DNA from: Dokdonella_A sp963758365
Lineage (GTDB): Bacteria > Pseudomonadota > Gammaproteobacteria > Xanthomonadales > Rhodanobacteraceae
Direction of reading: 5' to 3'
Assembly: GCA_963758365.1 (NCBI GenBank)
Contig: CAVWVB010000001.1
Location: 3,038,001-3,102,000, forward strand
Length of the DNA: 64,000 bases
The notes beneath the pieces are model-generated. The model worked only from the letters and a program-made list of their open reading frames with translations. It was not told the DNA's origin and did not search any database. Positions 18,646 to 26,081 of the stretch are shown piece by piece; within the stretch, counting starts at the first letter, position 1; every line of letters begins with the position of its first letter. The position numbers and the translations under genes are program-made.

Positions 18646-19824
18646 TCACAGACGCCGCGAAAGGTCGAACGTGCGCAGCCCGGGCAGCGCGTCGTCGATG
18701 CCGCGCGCGAACGCGATCGCCTGGAAGCGCTCGCCCATGTCGCCGGGCAGGGTCAGGCGCTTGGCTTCGGCGACGCGGCGCACGCGTTCGACAGCGGGCA
18801 GTGCCTGTGTGGCTTCGAGCAGTTCGGTCAGTCCGCTCGCGAGCAGGAACTGCCCCTGCGGCGCGTAGCCGACGAAGTCGAAGCCGGCGCTGACGCCGGC
18901 TTCGGCCAGCGCCGTGAAGTCGACGAATGCGCTGATGTCGGTGAGGCCAGGCCAATGCAGCGGATCGGCATGCGCATGGTGCCGCACATGGCAGACCAGA
19001 CTGCCATCGCGGCGCTCGGGCAGGTAGAACTCGCGGCGTGGGTAGCCGTAATCGACGAACAGCACGACGCCCGCGTCGAGCGATGCGGTGATCGCCTGCA
19101 GCCAGTACGGCAGCTGCGGCAGGATCTCCGACCGGTAGCCGTCGGCAAATCCGGTCTGCAGTGCGCGCTCGACATGACGCACGGCAGCGGCGACCAGCGC
19201 GTCGGCCGGACGGTCGATACGAATGAAGCGCTCGCGGTCGAGCGCGACATGTTCTTCGAGCACCTCGTCGTCGCGGATCGCGAAGCGTGTCGTCGGCAAG
19301 GCGTCGACCACTTCGTTCGCGAACAGGACACCGCGCCAACGCGCTTCGGGCGGTTGCGCGATCCACTCGACCCGCGCCGCGAGCGCGGCATCCAGTTCGG
19401 CATGAATCCGCGTGCGCTGGCGCGCGGCCAGATCCGCGCTCGGCTCGAGGATGCGATAGCGGCGCGGTGCGGCGCCAGCGCGGGCAAGCTCGCGAAGGCA
19501 GTCGCGTGCGAATGCCCCGCTGCCGCCTCCGAGTTCGACCAGATCGGCAGCGGCGCCGATCTCGCGCAGCACGGGCGCGAGCGCGCGCGCGAGGGTTTGC
19601 GCGAACAGCGGCCCGAGTTCCGGCGCGGTCACGAAATCGCCGGCCGGACCGAATTTGGTCCGGCCCGCACTGTAGTAGCCGAGTCCCGGCGCATACAGGC
19701 ACAACTCCATGAAGCGCGCGAATGGAATCGGTCCGCGCGCGCGAATCTCGCTGCGCAGCAGCGCCGCCAGGCGTTCCCCATGGGCGCGCTCGTCGGCGCC
19801 GGGTTCGGGAAGCGCCCGATTCAC
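18646..19824 (-). CDS. MidA/NDUFAF7-family SAM-dependent methyltransferase
   Basis: 392 aa. The start is a GTG at 19824 (MNRALPEPG); its ribosome site is weak, so it could differ by a few codons. Family signatures: RGPIPFARFMELCLYAPGLGYY, DFVTAPELGPLFAQ, LVELGGGSGAFARD (SAM-binding), FANEVVDALPT, LFVDYGYPRREFY. The mitochondrial homologue NDUFAF7 methylates an arginine of a complex I subunit; the bacterial target is not established. Divergent from the pteridine reductase gene, a neighbourhood I recall from xanthomonads. Confidence 0.9.
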   Translation of the reverse strand: MNRALPEPGADERAHGERLAALLRSEIRARGPIPFARFMELCLYAPGLGYYSAGRTKFGPAGDFVTAPELGPLFAQTLARALAPVLREIGAAADLVELGGGSGAFARDCLRELARAGAAPRRYRILEPSADLAARQRTRIHAELDAALAARVEWIAQPPEARWRGVLFANEVVDALPTTRFAIRDDEVLEEHVALDRERFIRIDRPADALVAAAVRHVERALQTGFADGYRSEILPQLPYWLQAITASLDAGVVLFVDYGYPRREFYLPERRDGSLVCHVRHHAHADPLHWPGLTDISAFVDFTALAEAGVSAGFDFVGYAPQGQFLLASGLTELLEATQALPAVERVRRVAEAKRLTLPGDMGERFQAIAFARGIDDALPGLRTFDLSRRL

Positions 19825-19932
19825 TGCTGGCCCGCCGCGCGATTCTGCGGCACTCTCGCGTTGCGCATCCGCTCCAGCATAACAGGCGCGGGCGGCGTTC
19901 CCGCGCGTGCTTCCGGCATGGAGAACACCACG

Positions 19933-20679
19933 ATGGCGAGTGCGAATGATCGACCGGTCGTCCTGGTCACCGGCGCGGCACGGCGCATCGGCGCGACGAT
20001 CGCGCGTGTCCTGCACGCGGCCGGCCATGATCTCGCCCTGCACTGCCGCAACTCGCGCGCCGAGCTCGACTGCCTCGTCGCCGAACTCGAGGAACAGCGC
20101 CCCGCTAGCACCCTCGCGTTGCAGGCGGAGCTCGGCGATGTCGACGCGCTGCCGGAACTGGTCGGTGCCGCGCTGGCCCGATTCGGTCGCCTCGACGGCC
20201 TCGTCAACAATGCCTCGGCGTTCCATGCGACGCCGATCGGCACGATCACACCGGCGCAGTGGGACGACCTGTTTGCCGCGAACGCGCGTGCGCCGTTGTT
20301 CCTCGCCCAGGCAGCCGCACCGCACCTCGCCGAACGCGGCGGCGCGGTGGTGAACATCGTCGACATCTATGCGCAGCAACCGTTGCCGCGACACAGCGTG
20401 TACTGCATGGCCAAGGCCGCGCTCGCGATGGCGACACGCGCGCTGGCCCTGGAGCTCGCACCGCGGGTGCGGGTCAACGCGGTCGCGCCGGGTGCGGTGT
20501 TGTGGCCGGAAGCGGGCAAGACCTGTGCGGACCGCCAGGAACTGATCGAGCGCACGCCGCTGCGCCGCGCGGGTCGTCCCGAGGACGTGGCCGGAGCCGT
20601 GCTGTGGTTGCTCCGCGATGCGCCGTTCGTGACCGGCCAGATCATCCGCGTCGATGGCGGACGCGGCCTCGGAATCTGA
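19933..20679 (+). CDS. Pteridine reductase-like SDR (FolM/PTR1 type)
   Basis: 248 aa from the ATG at 19933, chosen because GGAG lies 9 bases upstream; an ATG at 19918 would add five residues. TGAARRIGATIA shows the TGxxxRxG cofactor motif that distinguishes pteridine reductases from ordinary SDRs. LVNNASAF and YCMAKAALAMATRALALELAP carry the catalytic Tyr and Lys, and APGAVLWPE is the typical C-terminal loop. Reduces dihydropterins with NADPH; near folK and folB, so probably part of folate/pterin metabolism. Confidence 0.9.
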   Translation: MASANDRPVVLVTGAARRIGATIARVLHAAGHDLALHCRNSRAELDCLVAELEEQRPASTLALQAELGDVDALPELVGAALARFGRLDGLVNNASAFHATPIGTITPAQWDDLFAANARAPLFLAQAAAPHLAERGGAVVNIVDIYAQQPLPRHSVYCMAKAALAMATRALALELAPRVRVNAVAPGAVLWPEAGKTCADRQELIERTPLRRAGRPEDVAGAVLWLLRDAPFVTGQIIRVDGGRGLGI

Positions 20680-20711
20680 TCGCGCGGTGGCCGCCCCTAA
20701 CACGGCCAGCC

Positions 20712-21266
20712 TCATCCGGCCCAGGTCGCCCGCACATAGCGATACTGGCCCGGGGTCATGTACAGCGGAAACACGCTGGTCTCTTCGAGCTTCAGGGCTT
20801 TGGCGAGCAGATGCGCGAGCTTGGCCATGTCGGCGGTGTGGCGCCGCTTGCGCTCGCTGAGCCAGGGCGCGTCGAGGTAGTCGCTGAGCATCGCATCGAT
20901 CGTGCACACCGAGCGCTGCACGTCGGCATCGAGCGCCTTGAGCTGGATCGTCGCCGAACGGTCCTGCTCGAGGGCCCAGCGCAGGTATGGATAGAGATGG
21001 ACCGATTTGGTCAGGCAGGCGTGGCGAAACAGCCCGGCAAACCGCTGCAGGGTCAGGACCCGCGCATCCTCATCATGGCCGCGGCAGGCGTCGAGCACCG
21101 CACGCATTGCCGCGCGCAGGGCCTCGTTTTCATGGCCGAGATCGACGATGAGGTGTGGACGGAAGCGCACCGCCACCATTCGCGAATCGAGTTCGTCGCC
21201 GCGCCGCTCGTCCGGCGGCGGCGCCCTCTCGGCGGCGCCAAAAATGCGTGCAAGAAACCCTCCCAC
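20712..21266 (-). CDS. Hemerythrin-like (HHE) domain protein
   Basis: 184 aa, soluble. A four-helix pattern typical of HHE domains: LIVDLGHENEALR (H45), LFRHACLTKSVHLYPYL (H82, H90), HTADMAKLAHLL (H143, H152) and LEETSVFPLY (E161, E162). At the place where the second ligand helix normally has a Glu there is Lys86, so iron binding may be altered. Hemerythrin-like proteins bind O2 or NO or help repair iron centres. A perfect CRP-type operator lies 59 bases upstream of the start, the only gene it could serve. Function is uncertain. Confidence 0.65.
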   Translation of the reverse strand: MGGFLARIFGAAERAPPPDERRGDELDSRMVAVRFRPHLIVDLGHENEALRAAMRAVLDACRGHDEDARVLTLQRFAGLFRHACLTKSVHLYPYLRWALEQDRSATIQLKALDADVQRSVCTIDAMLSDYLDAPWLSERKRRHTADMAKLAHLLAKALKLEETSVFPLYMTPGQYRYVRATWAG

Positions 21267-21324
21267 GTGTCGGTCTCGCCCCTGGTCGAACCTGCGCTTG
21301 CGCGCGCGATGGCTGCACCTCTGT

Positions 21325-21340
21325 TTTGTGACTTATATCA
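21325..21340. promoter_or_regulatory. CRP/Clp-type operator, perfect TGTGA-N6-TCACA
   Basis: The 16-base sequence TGTGACTTATATCACA matches the CRP consensus core exactly and is a striking AT-rich island in GC-rich surroundings. It lies 59 bases before the start of the minus-strand hemerythrin-like gene; the other flank is the 3' end of a membrane-protein gene. In xanthomonads the orthologous regulator Clp uses the same core. Confidence 0.75.
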
Positions 21341-21465
21341 CAGTTTCGCGCGCTCCCTGGCACGCGGAGCGGGGGGTCGGGAAGCCGCGAGAAGGCCGCG
21401 TTGCGGCGTCCGGCCAGCGGTTAAGCGCAGCGCGAATCCGCGTCGGGCCGACCGTCGGGGTCCAT

Positions 21466-22308
21466 TCAGGCTTTGAGCTTGAACGCGTCCGCGACCAGCG
21501 CACGGTCGAAGCCGGCGCCGGCTTCGCCGACCTGCGCGTAGCGATGCAGCGCGGTCGCGTAGACGCCCTGCAACGCGGTCTGCACGAGACCGAGCAGCGT
21601 CGCGCCGAGGACGCCGACGACCACGATCGCGGCGATCGCGATGCCCGAACCGGTGCGTGCCGCGAGCGCGATCGACGCGACCGCGAGCAGGATCCATCCG
21701 AACAGGATCAGACCGAACACGAGTCCGATGCCGACGTTGCCGACCAGATTCTCGCCCCAGGTGCGCTTGAGCAGTTGGGTGCTGCGCCTGACCGCATCGA
21801 TCGGACCGATGTTCTCGTTGACCAGCACCGGTACCGCGAGAAACGTGGCCACCGTCCAGGCCAGCCCGAGCAGGCCCGCCACCCAGCGCCCGATGAATCC
21901 GGCGCGTTCCTGGATCATGCGCAGGATCATGCCGACCGTCGCCGCGATCGCCGCATAGCCGAGGATCGCCTGCCAGCGCGAGGAAGCGATGCGGAATCCG
22001 TCGGCCAGCGTCGGATCACCGCCATCGAGACGGATCCGTGCCGCGCCGACGAGCGCTGCGTTGAAGTAAAAAATTACGAAATACTGGGTCAGATAGAACC
22101 CGAATGCGAGCGGCCATAGCCAGGCCGGCGCCTGATGGTTCCCGATGTGCGCGAACGCGCCGCCGAGTGCGAGCGGCGCAACGAAGGTCGCCGCGACCAG
22201 CAGTGTGCATAGCGCGGAAAGCAGTGGGAACACCAGCAGTTCGCGGTCCGAGCGCAGTACCGATGCACTCGCCTTGACCAGAGTCCAACTCCGTGCCAGA
22301 CGTCCCAT
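21466..22308 (-). CDS. DUF6159-like multi-pass membrane protein
   Basis: 280 aa from the ATG at 22308, with GGAGA 8 bases upstream. About six hydrophobic segments, e.g. VFPLLSALCTLLVAATFVAP, WPLAFGFYLTQYFVIFYFN, WTVATFLAVPVLV and GLVFGLILFGWILLAVASIA. A soluble amphipathic stretch (DAVRRSTQLLKRTWGENL) precedes the last helices. The architecture matches DUF6159-type integral membrane proteins of unknown function. Downstream of folK on the same strand with about 150 bases between. Confidence 0.75.
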   Translation of the reverse strand: MGRLARSWTLVKASASVLRSDRELLVFPLLSALCTLLVAATFVAPLALGGAFAHIGNHQAPAWLWPLAFGFYLTQYFVIFYFNAALVGAARIRLDGGDPTLADGFRIASSRWQAILGYAAIAATVGMILRMIQERAGFIGRWVAGLLGLAWTVATFLAVPVLVNENIGPIDAVRRSTQLLKRTWGENLVGNVGIGLVFGLILFGWILLAVASIALAARTGSGIAIAAIVVVGVLGATLLGLVQTALQGVYATALHRYAQVGEAGAGFDRALVADAFKLKA

Positions 22309-22455
22309 TGCGATCTCCGACGATTCAGTCCGGCGCACGTTTTAGCATCGGCGCACGTGACGTGCCAGCGCGCGCACGGACCCGGGCTGCCGTTTCCGAC
22401 GCGAGGTGTTCGCGCGCGCAGAGTCACCGCGCCGCGAACGCGGTCGGATCCACGG

Positions 22456-22968
22456 TCACGGATCGAGGTCGACGCGCTCGAAGTGCGCGCCCGCATGCGG
22501 CGACGCGCGCCACAGGCTCGCGATCGTCTGCCCGGACAGCGGCTCGCGCTGATCCGCGGCAATGTCGGCCAGCGGCCGCAGCACGAAGGCCTCGGCCAGC
22601 TCCGGGCGCGGGATCTGCAAGTGGCCTGGCCCATCGAGCACGCACGCGTCGAACAGCACGATGTCGACATCGAGTGTGCGGTTCGAGTAGCGCGGCACGT
22701 CGCGCCGGCGACCATGGCGGTCTTCCAGCGCATGCAACCAGTCGTCCAGTGCGACCACATCGAGATCGCTGTCGAGACCCACCGCGAGATTGATGAAATC
22801 GGCGCCATCGAAACCGACCGCGGGGAAGCGGTACGCGGGCGAGACCTGCAACGGTCCGAAGCGCGCGCGCAGTGCGGCGACTGCCGCGCGCAGATGCCGC
22901 TCGGGATCGATGTTCGAGCCAAGACTAAGCCAGGCACGGTGGGGCGGCCCGGAGCGTGGATTCGTCAT
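22456..22968 (-). CDS. folK: 6-hydroxymethyl-dihydropterin pyrophosphokinase
   Basis: 170 aa, normal length. Transfers pyrophosphate from ATP to 6-hydroxymethyl-7,8-dihydropterin in folate synthesis. Signatures: WLSLGSNIDPERHL at the N-terminus, SPAYRFPAVGF, DFINLAVGL, and the NRTLDVDIVLFD metal/ATP motif, then IPRPELAEAFVLRPLADIA. Preceded by folB on the same strand (37-base gap), giving consecutive steps of the pathway. Confidence 0.95.
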   Translation of the reverse strand: MTNPRSGPPHRAWLSLGSNIDPERHLRAAVAALRARFGPLQVSPAYRFPAVGFDGADFINLAVGLDSDLDVVALDDWLHALEDRHGRRRDVPRYSNRTLDVDIVLFDACVLDGPGHLQIPRPELAEAFVLRPLADIAADQREPLSGQTIASLWRASPHAGAHFERVDLDP

Positions 22969-23005
22969 TCGCTGGCCTGCAGGTCCGCCACGACGACCAT
23001 CGGCG

Positions 23006-23365
23006 CTAGGCTGCCGGATCGCCGCGCTCGATGATCACGCCGACCGCCCGCGAACCGCTGACCGCGCCCGGCTTGGACAGCCTGAGACGCAGCCAGCGCA
23101 CGCCGAACTCGCTGCGCACGATCTCGGCGCAGCGTTCGGCCAGGGTCTCGACGAGTTCGAAACGCGAGGTCTCCACGAACTCGATCAGGCGCTTGGCCAC
23201 CGCCTTGTAGTTCAGCGTGTCCTCGATGCGGTCGCTCAACGCAGGGCGCGTGTTGTCGAACGCCATCTCCAGATCCAGCGCGACGACCTGGCGCGTGGTG
23301 CGCTCCCAGTCGTAGATGCCGATGATCGTCTCGATACGCAGGTCTTCGATGAAAACGCGATCCAT
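23006..23365 (-). CDS. folB: Dihydroneopterin aldolase
   Basis: 119 aa. Converts 7,8-dihydroneopterin to 6-hydroxymethyl-dihydropterin. MDRVFIEDLRIETIIGIYDWER is the typical N-terminus (split here by the length rule: MDRVFIEDLRI, then ETIIGIYDWER); LNYKAVAKRLIEFVE carries the catalytic Lys region, with FELVETLAERCAEIV following. Lies upstream of folK in the same direction; a GGGATTC tandem repeat separates it from tsaD. Confidence 0.94.
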   Translation of the reverse strand: MDRVFIEDLRIETIIGIYDWERTTRQVVALDLEMAFDNTRPALSDRIEDTLNYKAVAKRLIEFVETSRFELVETLAERCAEIVRSEFGVRWLRLRLSKPGAVSGSRAVGVIIERGDPAA

Positions 23366-23372
23366 AAGGGCC

Positions 23373-23400
23373 GGGATTCGGGATTCGGGATTCGGGATTC
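23373..23400. repeat. Four tandem GGGATTC heptamers
   Basis: Four exact copies of GGGATTC directly abut between tsaD and folB, with a partial fifth (GGGG) and a decayed copy (gcgattcgg) downstream. I recall similar heptamer arrays as common in xanthomonad intergenic regions; no function is evident from the sequence. Confidence 0.85.
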
Positions 23401-23443
23401 GGGGCCATCATCCGCGATTCGGACCGCGGCGCAAAACGCGGCG

Positions 23444-24495
23444 TCACGCGAGCGCCGGCAACGCGGCGAGGTCCCAGCGCGGCTGCACCTTGATCGCGGC
23501 CGGCTCGAACTGCCCCGCCTGCAGGCGCAGCGCGCCGGCCAGCGCGATCATCGCGCCATTGTCGGTACAGAACTCCGGGCGCGGGAAATGCACGCCGAAT
23601 GCCGTCGCGGGCGCCCGATCTCGGCGAGTTGCGCGCGCAGGCGACGGTTGGCACCGACCCCGCCCGCAACGACCAGCGCGCGTGCGCCGGTCGCAGCCAG
23701 CGCGCGGCGACACTTGACCACGAGCGTCTCGACCACCGCGTCCTCGAAGCCACGCGCGATGTCGGCGCGGGTCGACGCGGACTTGTCGCTGGCCTGCCAC
23801 GCGAGCAGGACCTGGGTCTTGAGACCCGAGAAACTGAAGTCGAGACCGGGCCGATCGGTCATTGGCCGCGCGAAGCGGAATGCGCCCGCGCGGCCCTGTT
23901 CGGCCAGCCCGGCCAGCGCGGGGCCACCCGGATACGGCAGCTCCATGAGCTTGGCGGTCTTGTCGAACGCCTCGCCGGCCGCGTCGTCGAGCGTGTCGCC
24001 GAGCAGGCGATAGTCGCCGAGCGCCGCGACCTCGATCAGCATCGAATGCCCGCCCGAGACGAGCAGGGCCACGAACGGCGGGGCCGGCGGATCGGACTCG
24101 AGCAGCGGCGCGAGCAGGTGGCCTTCCATGTGGTGCACGCCGATCGCGGGAATCTCCAGCGCCCAGGCCAGGGCCCGCGCGGCGGACGCGCCGACCAGCA
24201 GCGCACCGGCCAGCCCGGGACCGGCCGTGTACGCGATGCCGCCGAGGTCGGCGACCGTGAGTCCGGCCTGGGCAAGGGTCCGGCGTATCAGCGGCAGCAG
24301 CTTGCGTACATGGTCGCGCGAGGCCAGCTCGGGCACCACGCCGCCGTACTCGGCGTGCATGCGGATCTGGCTGTACAGGGTGTGCGCGAGCAGGCCGCGC
24401 TCGCTGTCGTAGACCGCGACCCCGGTCTCGTCGCACGAGGTTTCGATCCCGAGCACCGCTCCGACCGCGCCGCGCTTTGCAAAGGACGGATTCAT
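23444..24495 (-). CDS. tsaD: tRNA t6A37 threonylcarbamoyltransferase TsaD, with a 1-base frameshift
   Basis: About 350 aa once corrected. Transfers threonylcarbamoyl to A37 of ANN-decoding tRNAs, with TsaB/E/C. Visible: VLGIETSCDETGVAVYD, the metal ligands in HHMEGH, LVSGGHSML, DFSFSGLKTQ and VAGGVGANRRLR. After LAEIG the frame breaks near 23614-23616: the running frame ends at 23548, while the expected C-terminus (FGVHFPRPEFCTDNGAMIALA...) is in the next frame down to the stop at 23444. Adding one G to the GGG run restores it. Because tsaD is normally essential, a sequencing error is as likely as a mutation. The start at 24495 is inferred from homology; the ribosome site is weak. Confidence 0.88.
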
Positions 24496-24506
24496 CGCGA
24501 TAGAAT
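24477..24506 (+). promoter_or_regulatory. Sigma70-type promoter for rpsU
   Basis: TTGCAA (24477-24482) and TAGAAT (24501-24506) are separated by 18 bases, placing transcription start about 35-40 bases before the rpsU ATG. It overlaps the beginning of the divergent tsaD gene. Confidence 0.6.
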
Positions 24507-24551
24507 ACACGGCTCGCCCGCCAGCCCCGGGTCCGAGTCACTGGAGAATCC

Positions 24552-24767
24552 ATGCCAAGCGTCAAAGTTCGCGAAAACGAACCGTTCGAGTTTGCCTTGC
24601 GCCGCTTCAAGCGCACCTGCGAGAAGGCCGGCGTGCTGGCCGAAGTGCGCAAGCGCGAGTTCTACGAGAAGCCGACCCAGGAACGCAAGCGCAAGCGCGC
24701 GGCCGCGGTCAAGCGTCATCTGCGCCGCGTTTCGCGCGATGTGACCAAGCGCCAGCGCCTGTACTGA
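24552..24767 (+). CDS. rpsU: 30S ribosomal protein S21
   Basis: 71 aa, normal length. MPSVKVRENEPFEFALRRFK and the basic C-terminus (ERKRKRAAAVKRHLRRV...KRQRLY) are diagnostic. A small-subunit protein involved in initiation. TGGAGA sits 6-7 bases before the ATG. First gene of the classical rpsU-(yqeY)-dnaG block, but a terminator follows directly, so downstream expression is at least partly uncoupled. Confidence 0.97.
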   Translation: MPSVKVRENEPFEFALRRFKRTCEKAGVLAEVRKREFYEKPTQERKRKRAAAVKRHLRRVSRDVTKRQRLY

Positions 24768-24812
24768 TCGCGACGGGCACCGGCCCGGCGCGAATGAAAG
24801 GGCTGTTCATCG

Positions 24813-24843
24813 GCCGGCATTGCGCGAGCACTGCCGGCTTTTT
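24813..24843 (+). terminator. Rho-independent terminator after rpsU
   Basis: GCCGGCA / TGCCGGC stem, an inner TGC/GCA extension closed by a GCGA tetraloop, and five T residues. It lies between rpsU and yqeY and would limit read-through, keeping ribosomal protein output above that of dnaG. Confidence 0.8.
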
Positions 24844-24959
24844 GCGTTGTGGGGAGCGGCTCAAGGGAGATTGCGTTGCTGCGCGGAAACGCGGGCGCCT
24901 TCGGCCCCTCCCTCCCTTCCGCCCATCTGCCCCAGCCCAGCCATCCGGAGCACAAGACC

Positions 24960-25406
24960 ATGTCCCTCAAGGAACGCCTCAACGACGACATGAAAGCCGC
25001 GATGAAGGCCGGCGACAAGGATCGCCTCGGTGTGATCCGCCTGATCAATGCGGGGATCAAGCAGCGCGAAGTCGACGAGCGCATCAGCCTCGATGATGCA
25101 CAGGTGCTGGCCGTGGCCGAGAAGATGCTCAAGCAGCGCCGTGATTCGATCACCCAGTTCCGCGCCGCCGGACGCGAGGATCTCGCGTCGAAGGAGGAGT
25201 TCGAGGTCGGCGTGATCCAGGACTATCTGCCGGCACAACTCTCCGCCGCGGACGTCGACGCGATCATCGCGAGGGCGATTGCCGATTCCGGTGCGAGCAG
25301 CGCCAGGGACATGGGCAAGGTGATCGGCCTGGTCAAGCCGCAGCTCGCGGGGCGCGCCGACATGGGCCAGGTCTCGCAGCGCGTCAAGGCACGCCTCGGC
25401 GGCTGA
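24960..25406 (+). CDS. yqeY: GatB/YqeY domain protein
   Basis: 148 aa from the ATG at 24960 (MSLKERLNDDMKAAMKAGDK). The helical YqeY domain resembles the tRNA-binding tail of GatB; members lie between rpsU and dnaG in many bacteria and are presumed tRNA-binding, with function not settled. Conserved LGVIRLINAGIKQ, EEFEVGVIQDYLPAQL and DMGKVIGLVKPQLAGRADM are all present. Length is standard. Confidence 0.93.
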   Translation: MSLKERLNDDMKAAMKAGDKDRLGVIRLINAGIKQREVDERISLDDAQVLAVAEKMLKQRRDSITQFRAAGREDLASKEEFEVGVIQDYLPAQLSAADVDAIIARAIADSGASSARDMGKVIGLVKPQLAGRADMGQVSQRVKARLGG

Positions 25407-25424
25407 CCGCGCGCGACGGCCTGC

Positions 25425-25940
25425 TCAACGCATCGAATCGCGACCGCTCCGGGCCGCGCGTTTCGCACCCATGCGGCGCAGGGTCGCCTTGTCGTCCTCG
25501 TCGATTTCCGGCTTGAGGTCGATGTCGGGCGGCGGATTCGGATAGCGCCGGCGCGCGCCGATGCGCTTGATCCAGCGCGCGCAGAACCGGTTGTAGGCGG
25601 CCCATGGCAGGCCGTCCGATTCGACCAGCGCGCGCTCGGCGCGCAATGCGAGCTGATGCGCGTCGCGATACGGGAACCCGAGTACGTGCTCGAACAGCAT
25701 CTCGACCACTTCGTGCATGACGATGTAGCGGTCGATCGAATACTCCTTTCCCGCATGAGTCAGGGTCCTCGGCAGCGCATGGTCGATGTACACCGTATCG
25801 CCCCTGAGGTTGCACGAACCGACATAGGGGACGTCGAAACTGCGCACGACCTTGACCGCGCGCAGCGTGGCCAGCGCGGCTTCGTCGAGCATGCGGTTGT
25901 TGACCAGCCATTCGCCAGGTTCGGGCCGATGTCCCCACAT
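25425..25940 (-). CDS. Uncharacterised protein with HEVVE histidine-rich motif
   Basis: 171 aa. The start at ATG 25940 is supported by GGAGGA 7 bases upstream; a longer frame runs into dnaG but has no better start. I do not recognise a named family. A central block reads VPYVGSCNLRG, YIDHALP, YSIDRYIVMHEVVEMLFEH and YRDAHQLALRAERALV, giving H54, H62, H76-E77-V-V-E80, H85 and H95, a plausible metal site resembling but not equal to HExxH peptidases. The tail is basic and disordered (RRMGAKRAARSGR). It lies antisense within the rpsU-yqeY-dnaG block, convergent with yqeY and divergent from dnaG. Confidence 0.7.
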   Translation of the reverse strand: MWGHRPEPGEWLVNNRMLDEAALATLRAVKVVRSFDVPYVGSCNLRGDTVYIDHALPRTLTHAGKEYSIDRYIVMHEVVEMLFEHVLGFPYRDAHQLALRAERALVESDGLPWAAYNRFCARWIKRIGARRRYPNPPPDIDLKPEIDEDDKATLRRMGAKRAARSGRDSMR

Positions 25941-26081
25941 GACGCAGTCCTCCGGGGCAACGGGGTTCCAGGCCCCGGTTCGCGCGGGCCAGCCTGGCGC
26001 GATTTCGACCTGCGTCGCGCGCGACCCGGCGGCCAGACGCGCGGCCGCAGGCGGACCCTGCGCGTGGCATCCTAGCCGATC

